From the NCBI GenBank assembly GCA_964608455.1, contig CAZSNM010000005.1, positions 5,068 to 69,067 of the forward strand: a stretch of DNA of 64,000 nt, written 5' to 3'. The notes under the pieces are model-generated. The model was not told the DNA's origin and ran no database searches. It was given only the letters and a program-made list of their open reading frames with translations. Below are positions 17,679 to 26,065 of this stretch, in pieces. Source of the stretch: DTDX01 sp964608455. Lineage in GTDB: Archaea > Thermoproteota > Bathyarchaeia > 40CM-2-53-6 > DTDX01. A program made the position numbers and the translations under genes. The stretch's first letter is position 1, and every line of letters starts with the position of its first letter.

Positions 17679-18176
17679 TTGAGCGAAGAAAAAAAGATAG
17701 AGGTTTATTTAAAGCATAAAGATTTCGAAAAGAAAATTGTAGGAGAAGTTGATGAAGTTTTAAGAGAGCTTATCTCATTTTTAACAGAAATTTATCCTAA
17801 AATGGAGTTGGCTTCAAAACTCTCATTAACAGTTGATGCTAATGATTTAATAAATGCATGTCAAGGAATAATTGCTGTGACGCCAGAAGGAGTTGTAACA
17901 TTAGTTGATGTTGAAACATTACCAGATAAAGAATTAATTTTATTTCATTTAGTAAAAGCAAAAATCAGCAGGTTGCTTAATAAATCTGAAAAGGAAAGCC
18001 TGCTTATTAGCGATATCCTTTCCTCAACAAAACATAGTGTTGGAAGCGTTGCAGGTAGATTAAGCGAATTATGTTCTGAAGGTTTCGTGGAACGAGTAGG
18101 AAAGGGCGAGTATAGAATAACAACTTATGGTTTAGATTATTTTTTAAAAAATGTCGTTCCAAAATTGAAGGGGTGA
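17679..18176 (+). CDS. Winged-helix protein, second of three tandem paralogues
   Basis: The 165-residue paralogue has the same order: an N-terminal KIEVYLKHKDFEKKIVGEVD strand-helix unit, a middle TPEGVVTLVDVETLPDKEL segment, and a C-terminal winged helix GRLSELCSEGFVERVGKGEY with RITTYGLDYFLKNV. Identity to its neighbours is low but the TP(D/E/N)G and winged-helix elements align. It starts (TTG) 3 nt after the first gene, with AGGAGG just upstream. The retention of three diverged copies suggests a heteromeric complex rather than simple duplication. Confidence 0.75.
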   Translation: MSEEKKIEVYLKHKDFEKKIVGEVDEVLRELISFLTEIYPKMELASKLSLTVDANDLINACQGIIAVTPEGVVTLVDVETLPDKELILFHLVKAKISRLLNKSEKESLLISDILSSTKHSVGSVAGRLSELCSEGFVERVGKGEYRITTYGLDYFLKNVVPKLKG

Positions 18177-18182
18177 AAAAAT

Positions 18183-18701
18183 ATGAGTGCTAATGAAGAA
18201 AAAAAAGTTAGAGTTCAAATAGAATATAATGGATTAAAACATAGTGTAGAGGGTTCAGTTGAAGAAGCAATAAAAGAAGTGGTAAATTTTCTTTCTAAGG
18301 TATGTCCCACATACGATGTAGCTTCAAAAATTATTTATGCGCCAAATTATATAGAAATTTTAAATGATCTTTCAGAAATAGTTAATTTAACTCCAAATGG
18401 GGAACTAATACTTTTAAAGCAAATACCTTCAACAGATGAAGCTATAGGAGTGCTTCTTTTAGCTGTTGAAGTGGCTTATAAACTTGGAAAAAGAAAAACA
18501 AACGCTTTAAGCGCCGAAGAGTTAACAAAAATTCTTGGCAAAGCTGAAAAAACCATTAGAAACACTATAGCTGAAATGATTAAAGCAGGGTTAATTGAAA
18601 GAATTGAAAAAGGAACATATCATATTACAATCGTTGGTGTAAAAGAAGTAAGTGAATTTATAAAAATGCTTAAAGAAACTTCGGAAGATAAACAAAAATG
18701 A
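18183..18701 (+). CDS. Winged-helix protein, third of three tandem paralogues
   Basis: The 172-residue paralogue has the N-terminal KVRVQIEYNGLKHSVEGSVE, the middle LTPNGELILLKQIPSTDEA element, and a C-terminal winged helix with AEMIKAGLIERIEKGTYHI. The middle part has a longer helix (LLLAVEVAYKLGKRK) than in the other two copies. The stop overlaps the nurA start as ATGA, coupling it to the nuclease. ATG start with GGGGTGA about 6 nt upstream. Confidence 0.75.
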   Translation: MSANEEKKVRVQIEYNGLKHSVEGSVEEAIKEVVNFLSKVCPTYDVASKIIYAPNYIEILNDLSEIVNLTPNGELILLKQIPSTDEAIGVLLLAVEVAYKLGKRKTNALSAEELTKILGKAEKTIRNTIAEMIKAGLIERIEKGTYHITIVGVKEVSEFIKMLKETSEDKQK

Positions 18702-19819
18702 CATTTAATTTAAAGGAGGGAAAAAGAATTAAAACAAACGATATATACGCGTCGTTTAGAAATTCAATAATAAATGAAGTTTTTTTAAATGAAAAAACTC
18801 AACTGTTAAAAGAAGAGTTAATTCCAAATTTCCTAATTAAATTAAGCGATTTTTCAATGAAAACAATGAGAGATTCCAGTTCCAATTTTATTCAAGCTTC
18901 TCCAGAATTGGAATTTGATGATGAACCTCAATTATGTTTAAATATTAAAGAGGAGTTAAGCGAACCAATTCCCATTTATCCAAATTATAAGGATTCAACA
19001 ATAATTGCTATTGATGTCTCAAGTATAAAAATTGGAGAGACAAATGATGGTGTTATATGTGCCATTAGAGGAGCTGTTGTTTGGAGAAAACAAGGAGAAG
19101 TAAACTTTTTCAGATGCGGACCATTAATTTTTCATATAACCGATTTTATTATTGAACAATTATATGGTAATGTAGGAGTTAAAGCTTTAGAGTTTCCTAT
19201 AGGGATAGTTTCAAGACTTAGGAATTTACTTGAAAGATTTATTCAAGGAAATGTATGCACCCACTTTAAAGATTCAATAATTCTTTTTGATGGAAGTTTA
19301 ACAGCTGGCACTCCTGATAATCCAACTAACAGTTTAACTCAAATCCTTTCTAAAGCTAAAGAAAATGGAAATATTGTTTTAGCAATTTCAAAAACTACTA
19401 AAATAGGTTTATCAGGAGTTAAATTGTCAGAGCTTCTAAAAAACTTTAAGGGACCGTGTCTTTTAGATATAGATGAAAGTATAAGATCGCTTTTTCCAAA
19501 TCATCCAGTTCAACTTCTTGGGAAAGTTTATGCAACTAAACTTTCAGCTAAAGGTTTATCTTTTAGACTTGATGTAGATAGAAAAGTAGATCTTAAAGAA
19601 ACAATAGATTCTTTAGGAAAATTAATAGTAAATGATATTATAGATTACGGGTATCCAGATACTTTAAGGCTTGCTCATATATTTTCATCCTTTACAGCAA
19701 GTGATGTTATAGGTATACAAAGATTCCTTTCAAAGAAATTTAAGATACAAATAGTTCCAAAAATTAATTTAAGAAGAATTCTCTTCGGTCCATTTGGAAA
19801 TCCAATGGAGGTTTCCTAA
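18698..19819 (+). CDS. nurA: NurA-domain nuclease
   Basis: The 373-residue protein matches the NurA layout: the first catalytic acidic strand TIIAIDVSSIKIG (about 112-124), RGAVVWRKQG, the second motif IILFDGSLTAG, and late elements GYPDTLRLAHIFSSFT and the basic end. NurA is a 5'-to-3' exonuclease/endonuclease that sits on the HerA hexamer ring and resects DNA ends. It overlaps the third winged-helix gene by 4 bp, and herA starts directly at its stop (TAATG). No mre11 or rad50 gene is present nearby, unlike the usual archaeal repair cluster. Confidence 0.9.
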   Translation: MTFNLKEGKRIKTNDIYASFRNSIINEVFLNEKTQLLKEELIPNFLIKLSDFSMKTMRDSSSNFIQASPELEFDDEPQLCLNIKEELSEPIPIYPNYKDSTIIAIDVSSIKIGETNDGVICAIRGAVVWRKQGEVNFFRCGPLIFHITDFIIEQLYGNVGVKALEFPIGIVSRLRNLLERFIQGNVCTHFKDSIILFDGSLTAGTPDNPTNSLTQILSKAKENGNIVLAISKTTKIGLSGVKLSELLKNFKGPCLLDIDESIRSLFPNHPVQLLGKVYATKLSAKGLSFRLDVDRKVDLKETIDSLGKLIVNDIIDYGYPDTLRLAHIFSSFTASDVIGIQRFLSKKFKIQIVPKINLRRILFGPFGNPMEVS

Positions 19820-21258
19820 TGAAAATTTATAAAAAGGAAGGTGATGTAATTCAAATAATAAGTTTTCCAAATGAAATTGTGGAGAAAGGAGATTATCTTT
19901 TAATTGAAGACCCAATTGTAGATAAAGGTCTTTTAGTTCAAGTTATAGATATTCAATTCGCAAATGTTCCAGGAGTATTTGAAGATATTTTAAGAGATGC
20001 CGTGTTAGAGGAAGGAATTGAAGGAGAAAATTATGATCCAATGGAGGTTTCCTCTCAAATATCAATATTAAAAGATACAAAACTTTTAGTATGTAGAATA
20101 AGAGGGGTTTTAAGTAATGGAGAAATAGTTTTTGGAATGAATTATTTACCTTCAAGAACTTTATCTAGAATAATTCCATATAAAATTGAGAATTTTATTA
20201 ATTCAACAAGTAGAAGCAGACCTTTTCAAGTTGGAAAAATTAGGGGAGAAGCAGAATTAATTTTAGATGTTAAAGCTTTAGATGGAAAATTAAATATTGT
20301 AACAGGAAGGAAGGGTACAGGAAAATCTCATTTAGCTAAGCTATTAATTTTAAACTTAGTTAAATATGGTGCTCCATGCATAATCTTCGATATAAACGGT
20401 GAATACATAAATTTAAATAAGAAAAAAACGGGGGAAACTTTAAAATTTGGTAAGTTTATAACGTTAACCCCAAAAATTAATATGAAATTTACTTTATCTC
20501 AAGCTAAGCTTACTCCAGTATTAAATATGATGATTTATTCATTAGATTTGCCAAGCACTTCAGCTAGAGTTTTTATCAAGATTTGGAGAGAATTAGAAAG
20601 GAGAGGAGAATTAAATTTAACTTCTTTAGGTGAAGCCATATTAAAATGGGATTGCCATGAAAGCGTTAGAGATGCATTATATGCTAGATATAATATGATT
20701 ATTGAATCTGGGTTATTTACAGATAATATTAATGAATCTTTAGATTTTGAATTTTTAATGAAAAGCATATCAAATGGTGGAGTTGTTGTAATTAATTTAA
20801 AGAATCAACCAGCTATGATTAGAAAAATGATTGTTGAATTAACGCTTAATAAGCTTACGGAGCTTTTATCAAACTGGAAGCTTCAAGCAATATTTTTATT
20901 TGCTGAGGAAGCTCATCTTTATTTAAGAGAAACCTATTGGGATGATATAGTAACTAGAATGAGACATCTTGGAATATTTACAACTTTTATAACTAATCAA
21001 CCTGATACAATTCAAGAGACAATTTATCGACAAGCCGATAACATTTTCCTATTTAACTTTTCAAATGAGCATGATTTAGAGGTTGTTTCTAAAGCAGCTA
21101 AAATAGATTCTGAAACAATTAAAAAAATAGTTAAGGAGCTCCCACCACATTATTGTTTAATAATAGGAGATGTAGTAAATAATTTTCCAGTGGTAGTGAA
21201 AGTTGAACCGCTTGAATTTGAAACGATGGGGGAAACAAGATTCTTCTTTAAAAACTGA
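19819..21258 (+). CDS. herA: HerA-type DNA translocase (FtsK/HerA ATPase)
   Basis: The 479-residue protein starts with a HAS-barrel-like beta domain (about 1-110), then a RecA/FtsK-type ATPase: Walker A GRKGTGKSHLAK near 160-170, IIFDINGEYI, Walker B LQAIFLFAEEAHLYL near 357, and the arginine-finger region TNQPDTIQETIYRQADNIFL. HerA forms a hexameric ring that pumps DNA into NurA. The ATG is preceded by GGAGG at 7 nt. The 3' end overlaps the PyrK-like gene by up to 56 bp. Confidence 0.92.
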   Translation: MKIYKKEGDVIQIISFPNEIVEKGDYLLIEDPIVDKGLLVQVIDIQFANVPGVFEDILRDAVLEEGIEGENYDPMEVSSQISILKDTKLLVCRIRGVLSNGEIVFGMNYLPSRTLSRIIPYKIENFINSTSRSRPFQVGKIRGEAELILDVKALDGKLNIVTGRKGTGKSHLAKLLILNLVKYGAPCIIFDINGEYINLNKKKTGETLKFGKFITLTPKINMKFTLSQAKLTPVLNMMIYSLDLPSTSARVFIKIWRELERRGELNLTSLGEAILKWDCHESVRDALYARYNMIIESGLFTDNINESLDFEFLMKSISNGGVVVINLKNQPAMIRKMIVELTLNKLTELLSNWKLQAIFLFAEEAHLYLRETYWDDIVTRMRHLGIFTTFITNQPDTIQETIYRQADNIFLFNFSNEHDLEVVSKAAKIDSETIKKIVKELPPHYCLIIGDVVNNFPVVVKVEPLEFETMGETRFFFKN

Positions 21259-22084
21259 TTTTTTAAAAAACTGTGAACCCAGAATAGTTGAAATAAAAAA
21301 GGTTAAAAAAGAAACTCCTACAGTTAAAACCTTAAGTTTCTATGATGAAAAATGCGCTTTAGCTAAACCAGGTCAATTTATAATGGTTTGGATCCCAAAT
21401 ATAGATGAAATACCTATGAGTATAGCTTTAACAAACAAAAAAGGTTTAGTTACAATTGCTGTAAAAAAGGTTGGAGAAGCAACTGAGGCATTGCATAATT
21501 TAACTTTTAAAGATAAAATTGGTGTAAGAGGACCATTTGGAACATTTTTTTCGAATTATTTAAGTGATAAAGAAGTTATTATTGCAGCAGGTGGAACAGG
21601 AATAGCGCCATTAATGGGCGTAATTAAAGATTTAGCAAAATATAAAAAAAGAGCAAAAATAATTTTTGGTGCTGAGAATAGGCAGGAACTCCTTTTTTTA
21701 AAGGAAATTAAAAAAATAATTTTTAATAAGCCATTTTTAAAATTTATTCCAGTAACGCTAAATGGAAGCTATGGATTTAAAGGTGATGTAGTTTCTATTG
21801 TTGAAAATGAAATTAAAAAGTTTAATGGTCAAATTTTAACTTGCGGCCCAGAACCAATGATTTATAAAATTTTCAAGCTTTGCATTAAAAAAAAGATATT
21901 ACTTCAAGCAAGCTTAGAAAGAATAATGAAATGCGGAATAGGCATATGCGGAAGCTGCGATTTAGCAGGATTTAGAGTATGCAAAGATGGCCCAGTATTT
22001 AATCTTAATGCATTAAAAATGATGAGAGAGGAACTAGGATTTTATAAAAGGGATTCCTCAGGAAAACTTATAAAACTAGTTTAA
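21203..22084 (+). CDS. pyrK: Dihydroorotate dehydrogenase electron-transfer subunit-like flavoprotein
   Basis: The 293-residue protein is a ferredoxin-reductase-fold flavoprotein: an FAD domain with PGQFIMVW and MSIALTN, the NAD-binding AAGGTGIAPLMG, ILTCGPEPM, and a C-terminal [2Fe-2S] set C-x4-C-x2-C-x7-C (CGIGICGSCDLAGFRVC), all as in PyrK. PyrK passes electrons between NAD(H) and PyrD in pyrimidine synthesis; pyrD is not adjacent, so another partner is possible. The exact start is unclear: candidate TTG codons lie at 21203, 21212 and 21218, all inside herA. Confidence 0.82.
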   Translation: MNRLNLKRWGKQDSSLKTDFLKNCEPRIVEIKKVKKETPTVKTLSFYDEKCALAKPGQFIMVWIPNIDEIPMSIALTNKKGLVTIAVKKVGEATEALHNLTFKDKIGVRGPFGTFFSNYLSDKEVIIAAGGTGIAPLMGVIKDLAKYKKRAKIIFGAENRQELLFLKEIKKIIFNKPFLKFIPVTLNGSYGFKGDVVSIVENEIKKFNGQILTCGPEPMIYKIFKLCIKKKILLQASLERIMKCGIGICGSCDLAGFRVCKDGPVFNLNALKMMREELGFYKRDSSGKLIKLV

Positions 22085-22092
22085 GAAAAAAG

Positions 22093-23088
22093 TTACAACT
22101 TAGGCAATAAACCTTTTTCCATATCTATTATATATGGAAGCCATGAATGAAGATGGCGGCGCCTCACCATTTTAAACACCCTGATATAATTTTCAGTTTT
22201 ATCTTCTATTTCTTCAATTTTCATTTCTATAACACCATCAGCTATTTCCTCGCAAGCAGCCAAGATAGCTGGATGAAAAGCTTTTCTATTTAAAGTAACG
22301 AAACATAAAGTTTTAGATTCCTTAATTTTACCTGCCAAGCTTCTTAAAAACTCTAAAGAACTTCTAACTCCTCCTTTTTGAATTAATGTGCTTAATGAAT
22401 CAAATATAACAATAGGTGAATTAAACTCCTTTAAAATTTTAGAAATAATTATGCTTAAATTTGGAAAGTTTAATGGATCCTCACTATATTTTTCTTTGCT
22501 TTTTATTCCAGCTTGAGAAGAATAACAATCAATAAAAACTAGTTTATTTTCTTTTTCGAATGGTAATGGATTAAAACCAAATTCAAGCATAAACTCTCTT
22601 ATTTCATCAGGAAATTTATCTAAAGTTACAAATAACCCTTTTCTACCAGTTGAAACTTTCTCGCATAAAATTTGAAGAACTAAAATATCTTTACCAGCAG
22701 CTGGATCAGCTAAAATTAAAATTAAACCTGAGGAGGGAAAACCATCTGGAAGAAGCTTATCTAAAATTTCAACATTTATTTTTTCAATATCTTTGGTTAA
22801 CTCAAATGTTACATTTTCCTCTTTAGTTAAATCCTCTAAAACAAGTTTTTGAAGTTCTTTATCTACTTCAGAATTAAATGAATAATATTTAATTTCATTA
22901 AGTAAACCTAATTTAACAAAATCTTCAATAGCTTTTTTCACTTCTTCAATAGGCTTATTAATTTTTGAAGCTAATTCATTAAGGCTTCCGAAAAAAGAGG
23001 GGTTCTTGTGAAAAAAAATTAAAAGCTCAGCTTTAATATCTGAACCTAAAAGTTTATCAAATATAATTTTGCGTTTCTCAATTGACAT
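22093..23088 (-). CDS. RecA/KaiC-like (RAD55) ATPase with N-terminal winged helix
   Basis: The 331-residue protein starts with a winged-helix-like segment of about 80 residues, followed by a KaiC-type RecA domain: a P-loop variant LADPAAGKD (the usual GKT/S is changed to GKD), GLFVTLDKFPDEI, and a Walker B IVIFDSLSTLI. RAD55-type archaeal proteins act in signalling or as DNA-binding partners. The altered P-loop makes nucleotide hydrolysis uncertain. It converges with the HerA operon, with stops 8 bp apart. Confidence 0.78.
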   Translation of the reverse strand: MSIEKRKIIFDKLLGSDIKAELLIFFHKNPSFFGSLNELASKINKPIEEVKKAIEDFVKLGLLNEIKYYSFNSEVDKELQKLVLEDLTKEENVTFELTKDIEKINVEILDKLLPDGFPSSGLILILADPAAGKDILVLQILCEKVSTGRKGLFVTLDKFPDEIREFMLEFGFNPLPFEKENKLVFIDCYSSQAGIKSKEKYSEDPLNFPNLSIIISKILKEFNSPIVIFDSLSTLIQKGGVRSSLEFLRSLAGKIKESKTLCFVTLNRKAFHPAILAACEEIADGVIEMKIEEIEDKTENYIRVFKMVRRRHLHSWLPYIIDMEKGLLPKL

Positions 23089-23249
23089 AAATTTTTCTCC
23101 TATTAGAATAGAAGAAAGCTTTATTATAAACTTTGTGAAATCAAATTGATAAAAGCAAAAAATAAATGCTAAATTTAAAAAAATCTTTTGTTTTTAAAGG
23201 ATAAAATTTAAAAGCATGAATTGAACTTGGATTTATTGAGGTGAAATCT

Positions 23250-23426
23250 ATGCCTACTCATGGTTCAATAACTAAAGCTGGAAAAGTTAGATCTCAAACT
23301 CCTAAAATTCAAGGAAGAGAGAGGAGAGCGCCAATACCAAGAGTAAGAGTAAGAAGCAACGCTTATAAAAGATTAGTTTTAGGAAGAAAGCCAGGACAAA
23401 ACTGGATGTTTGTTAGTAACAAATAA
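23250..23426 (+). CDS. rps30e: Ribosomal protein eS30
   Basis: The 58-residue basic protein has the eS30 start HGSITKAGKVRSQTPKI, followed by arginine-rich sequence and an NWMFVSNK end. eS30 is a small-subunit protein found in TACK/Asgard archaea and eukaryotes. ATG 23250 is chosen because GAGGTGA lies 5 nt upstream; the in-frame GTG at 23241 is part of that site. It is a single gene between divergent and convergent neighbours. Confidence 0.94.
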   Translation: MPTHGSITKAGKVRSQTPKIQGRERRAPIPRVRVRSNAYKRLVLGRKPGQNWMFVSNK

Positions 23427-23448
23427 AATATTAAAAATAGGGAAAGCT

Positions 23449-24852
23449 TTAAGCTTTAACCCATTTTTCCTGTAGAAATTTAGAGATTCCAGAGGAATCC
23501 ATAGGTCCAACAAGAACTTTCCATCCTGTAAGCTCTTCTATTTCTCCACTAAGTCTAGAAGCTCTTCCAGGAATAATTATAGTTTTATGCTTAACTTTAT
23601 TTTCAATTCCACTTCCCTTAATGCTTTCAGCAACTTTTTCAGCTGTAAGCTTTCTTCCAGCAACAGCACTTTCAACAGAAAGCCCTTCAGTGTCGACCAC
23701 AAGCAAATAACAATCGATTTTGCTAGCTTCAATATCTGAAGCGACTGTATAATATGTTAAAGCAAAATTTGTTGTTAAAAGAATTGGAGATTCTTCAGTT
23801 GGGTTTCCGAAAACTTTAATGCCAGTTTCTACAGCTACAGGTTTTCTAGGATCAGTATATAGATTTTGCCTAAGGATTGTTAATGGAAGTAAAACCCAAC
23901 CATCAAGGCTATGCATTATTAAAACATCAGCATATCTAGTTATTAGCATTGATGCAAGGCAAGCTTCTTTCCATGCTGTTACCTCTGGAAATTCACTAGG
24001 TTCTATCCAAACTATTGCTGGAACACCAATTAATGGAAAACCCAAAAGTTCATCTTCTTCTTTGCATGCAGCTCTTCTTAACATCGTGAAATTATTTAAT
24101 GTATCTGCAAGTCCGTTCCAAAATGTTCCAGGATCTAAAACTAGATCTTCAACTCCATAGGCTAATAATGTTTTTGTTAAAGATTTTAAAGTTCTTAAAT
24201 CATTTGGTGAAAAAACAGTTAATGGACATTTATACATTAATGAAAGTTCAGCCATTTCTTTCCAATTCTCTTTTGTAGCACCATAAATCAATGGTTTTTT
24301 ACTGGAAACCTCTATTAATCCGGCCTCCATAACATTTGGATCTAAAGAACATAAAATTAATGGAAGATTTGTAATTGAAGAAACCTTTTTAACAGTTGCC
24401 TTAAATGTATCTGGATCATTTAAAACAGATCTAATAGCAATTAAATCAAGCTTCAAATTTTGTCCAATATATGTATATGAAAAACTTTCAGCTTCCTTCA
24501 CTCTTTTAACTATTTCTTCTTCAGGCATATCATCTGAAACATCTATGGCAATAGCTGTTGGATTATGATATGTTAATTCATGCCTATACATAACTAGTTT
24601 ACCACCAATTTTAACAATGTTGCTTCCAGAACCTATAGTAACTTCCTTTACTGGAGGCTTAAGCATTTCCCATAAAGCTTTATATTCGTTTTTATATTTT
24701 TCAGTTAAAATAGGTGGGCATTTATCTAATGTAACTTCTCTATTAACAAGTTTAGCAGCAAAAGCCATGCAGTTTTCTTCTCCACATTCCTTACAATTAG
24801 TTTTAGGCAAATATTTATAAACTTCTGTTGGGCTTAAAGTTTTTTTAGGCAT
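23449..24852 (-). CDS. cdhE: Acetyl-CoA decarbonylase/synthase gamma subunit (corrinoid iron-sulfur protein, large)
   Basis: The 467-residue protein has an N-terminal [4Fe-4S] site (NCKECGEENCMAFAAKL, C-x2-C-x4-C-x16-C), a TIM-barrel middle and the corrinoid-binding C-terminal domain with IIPGRASRLSGEIEELTG. With CdhD it carries the methyl group from tetrahydropterin to the acetyl-CoA synthase. It is the last gene of the CODH/ACS operon, 7 bp after cdhD. Confidence 0.96.
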   Translation of the reverse strand: MPKKTLSPTEVYKYLPKTNCKECGEENCMAFAAKLVNREVTLDKCPPILTEKYKNEYKALWEMLKPPVKEVTIGSGSNIVKIGGKLVMYRHELTYHNPTAIAIDVSDDMPEEEIVKRVKEAESFSYTYIGQNLKLDLIAIRSVLNDPDTFKATVKKVSSITNLPLILCSLDPNVMEAGLIEVSSKKPLIYGATKENWKEMAELSLMYKCPLTVFSPNDLRTLKSLTKTLLAYGVEDLVLDPGTFWNGLADTLNNFTMLRRAACKEEDELLGFPLIGVPAIVWIEPSEFPEVTAWKEACLASMLITRYADVLIMHSLDGWVLLPLTILRQNLYTDPRKPVAVETGIKVFGNPTEESPILLTTNFALTYYTVASDIEASKIDCYLLVVDTEGLSVESAVAGRKLTAEKVAESIKGSGIENKVKHKTIIIPGRASRLSGEIEELTGWKVLVGPMDSSGISKFLQEKWVKA

Positions 24853-24859
24853 TTTATTA

Positions 24860-26065
24860 TCACCTTTTTAAGCTTGTAATCCAATTATAAATTTTTTCAG
24901 TCTCTTCTTTAACAGTTAATTTTTTAATTACTTCCTTAACGGTTTTAACAGCAGCAGGATGCATCATCATAAAATAGTCTACCCCAGCCAAAAGCAAAGT
25001 TAAGGCTGAAACAGTTTCCCAAATTGGTCCCCTAAGCTCCTTGGGACCCCATTTTGACTCCATAGTCATCCAAGCTTCTCTAGCAGCCCAAGCATTTGTT
25101 GTTCCTGAAGAAATTGGATGTTGAAGTTCAGCATCACCCATTAATGCGGCTAATCTAGTTCTTTCCATAACTGTAAAAGCATAATCTAAACCATAACCTA
25201 AAGCAGCTGTTGTTGTATCAATTACAATCTTATTTTTAGGTAAAAATTCATATAATTTACGATTTAATTCCCTAGCATCATCCATATTCATAGCTGTAAA
25301 AGCTATAACACAATGATTGTGTTTTTTAATGGCTTCCGCAACTTTTTTGATATCCATGTTTAAAGTTACTGAATTAAATAAAATGTTTTCTCCTTCAGCA
25401 ACTTCAGCAACTTTCTCGAAAACTTTTAAATCTTTTTCCGGATCACCACAACCACCAACAGTTAAAGGAACATCAACTGCTTGAAGAACGTCCTCAACTG
25501 TTTTAGCTGCTTCTGAAGGTTTAGTATCCTTAAGAAGGGGATCTATGCTTACTAAATGAAGGTTTATTACTTCAGCACCCCACTTTTCCACAGCTTTTTT
25601 AGCCCATGCTACAGGATCCTCAAGAACATCTTCCACATGCATTTTTACAGCTTTAGCTAAAGGAATCTTCATATCAAAAACATCTATGGAGATTACTGGA
25701 GGGTTTGGCGGTGGCGATTCAAAAAGATAAAATGCTGGTGCTTTTTCACCTCCTATAGTTACTGTTTTACCTCTTGAGCCTCCCTCGCTTTTAGTTGCAC
25801 CAATTTTAACCTCAACTATTTCTCCAGGATATTTCATTATTGGTGGATGAAACTCCTCCTCTAAAATCTCTTTTGGTTTAACTTTTGGAGGAGCCTCAAT
25901 TTTAGGTAATGGAATCCGGCTTATAAAAGGTTGAAGTAAAAACTCTAATTCTTTAACTTTTATCTCAACATTTTCAAGCTCTATTTCTTGAAATTCACTT
26001 AAAAGCTTAATTATGTCAAATCCAAAATCACTAAAATCTTCTTTTTCCTTATTCTTTTTGCTCAT
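24860..26065 (-). CDS. cdhD: Acetyl-CoA decarbonylase/synthase delta subunit (corrinoid protein, small)
   Basis: The 401-residue protein has a linker-rich N-terminus, then the CdhD/AcsD TIM barrel with VISIDVFDMKIPLAKAV, EVINLHLVSIDP and PLTVGGCGDPEKD. It forms the methyl-carrying heterodimer with CdhE. The ATG overlaps the cdhC stop in an ATGA junction, so the two are translationally coupled. Confidence 0.96.
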   Translation of the reverse strand: MSKKNKEKEDFSDFGFDIIKLLSEFQEIELENVEIKVKELEFLLQPFISRIPLPKIEAPPKVKPKEILEEEFHPPIMKYPGEIVEVKIGATKSEGGSRGKTVTIGGEKAPAFYLFESPPPNPPVISIDVFDMKIPLAKAVKMHVEDVLEDPVAWAKKAVEKWGAEVINLHLVSIDPLLKDTKPSEAAKTVEDVLQAVDVPLTVGGCGDPEKDLKVFEKVAEVAEGENILFNSVTLNMDIKKVAEAIKKHNHCVIAFTAMNMDDARELNRKLYEFLPKNKIVIDTTTAALGYGLDYAFTVMERTRLAALMGDAELQHPISSGTTNAWAAREAWMTMESKWGPKELRGPIWETVSALTLLLAGVDYFMMMHPAAVKTVKEVIKKLTVKEETEKIYNWITSLKR

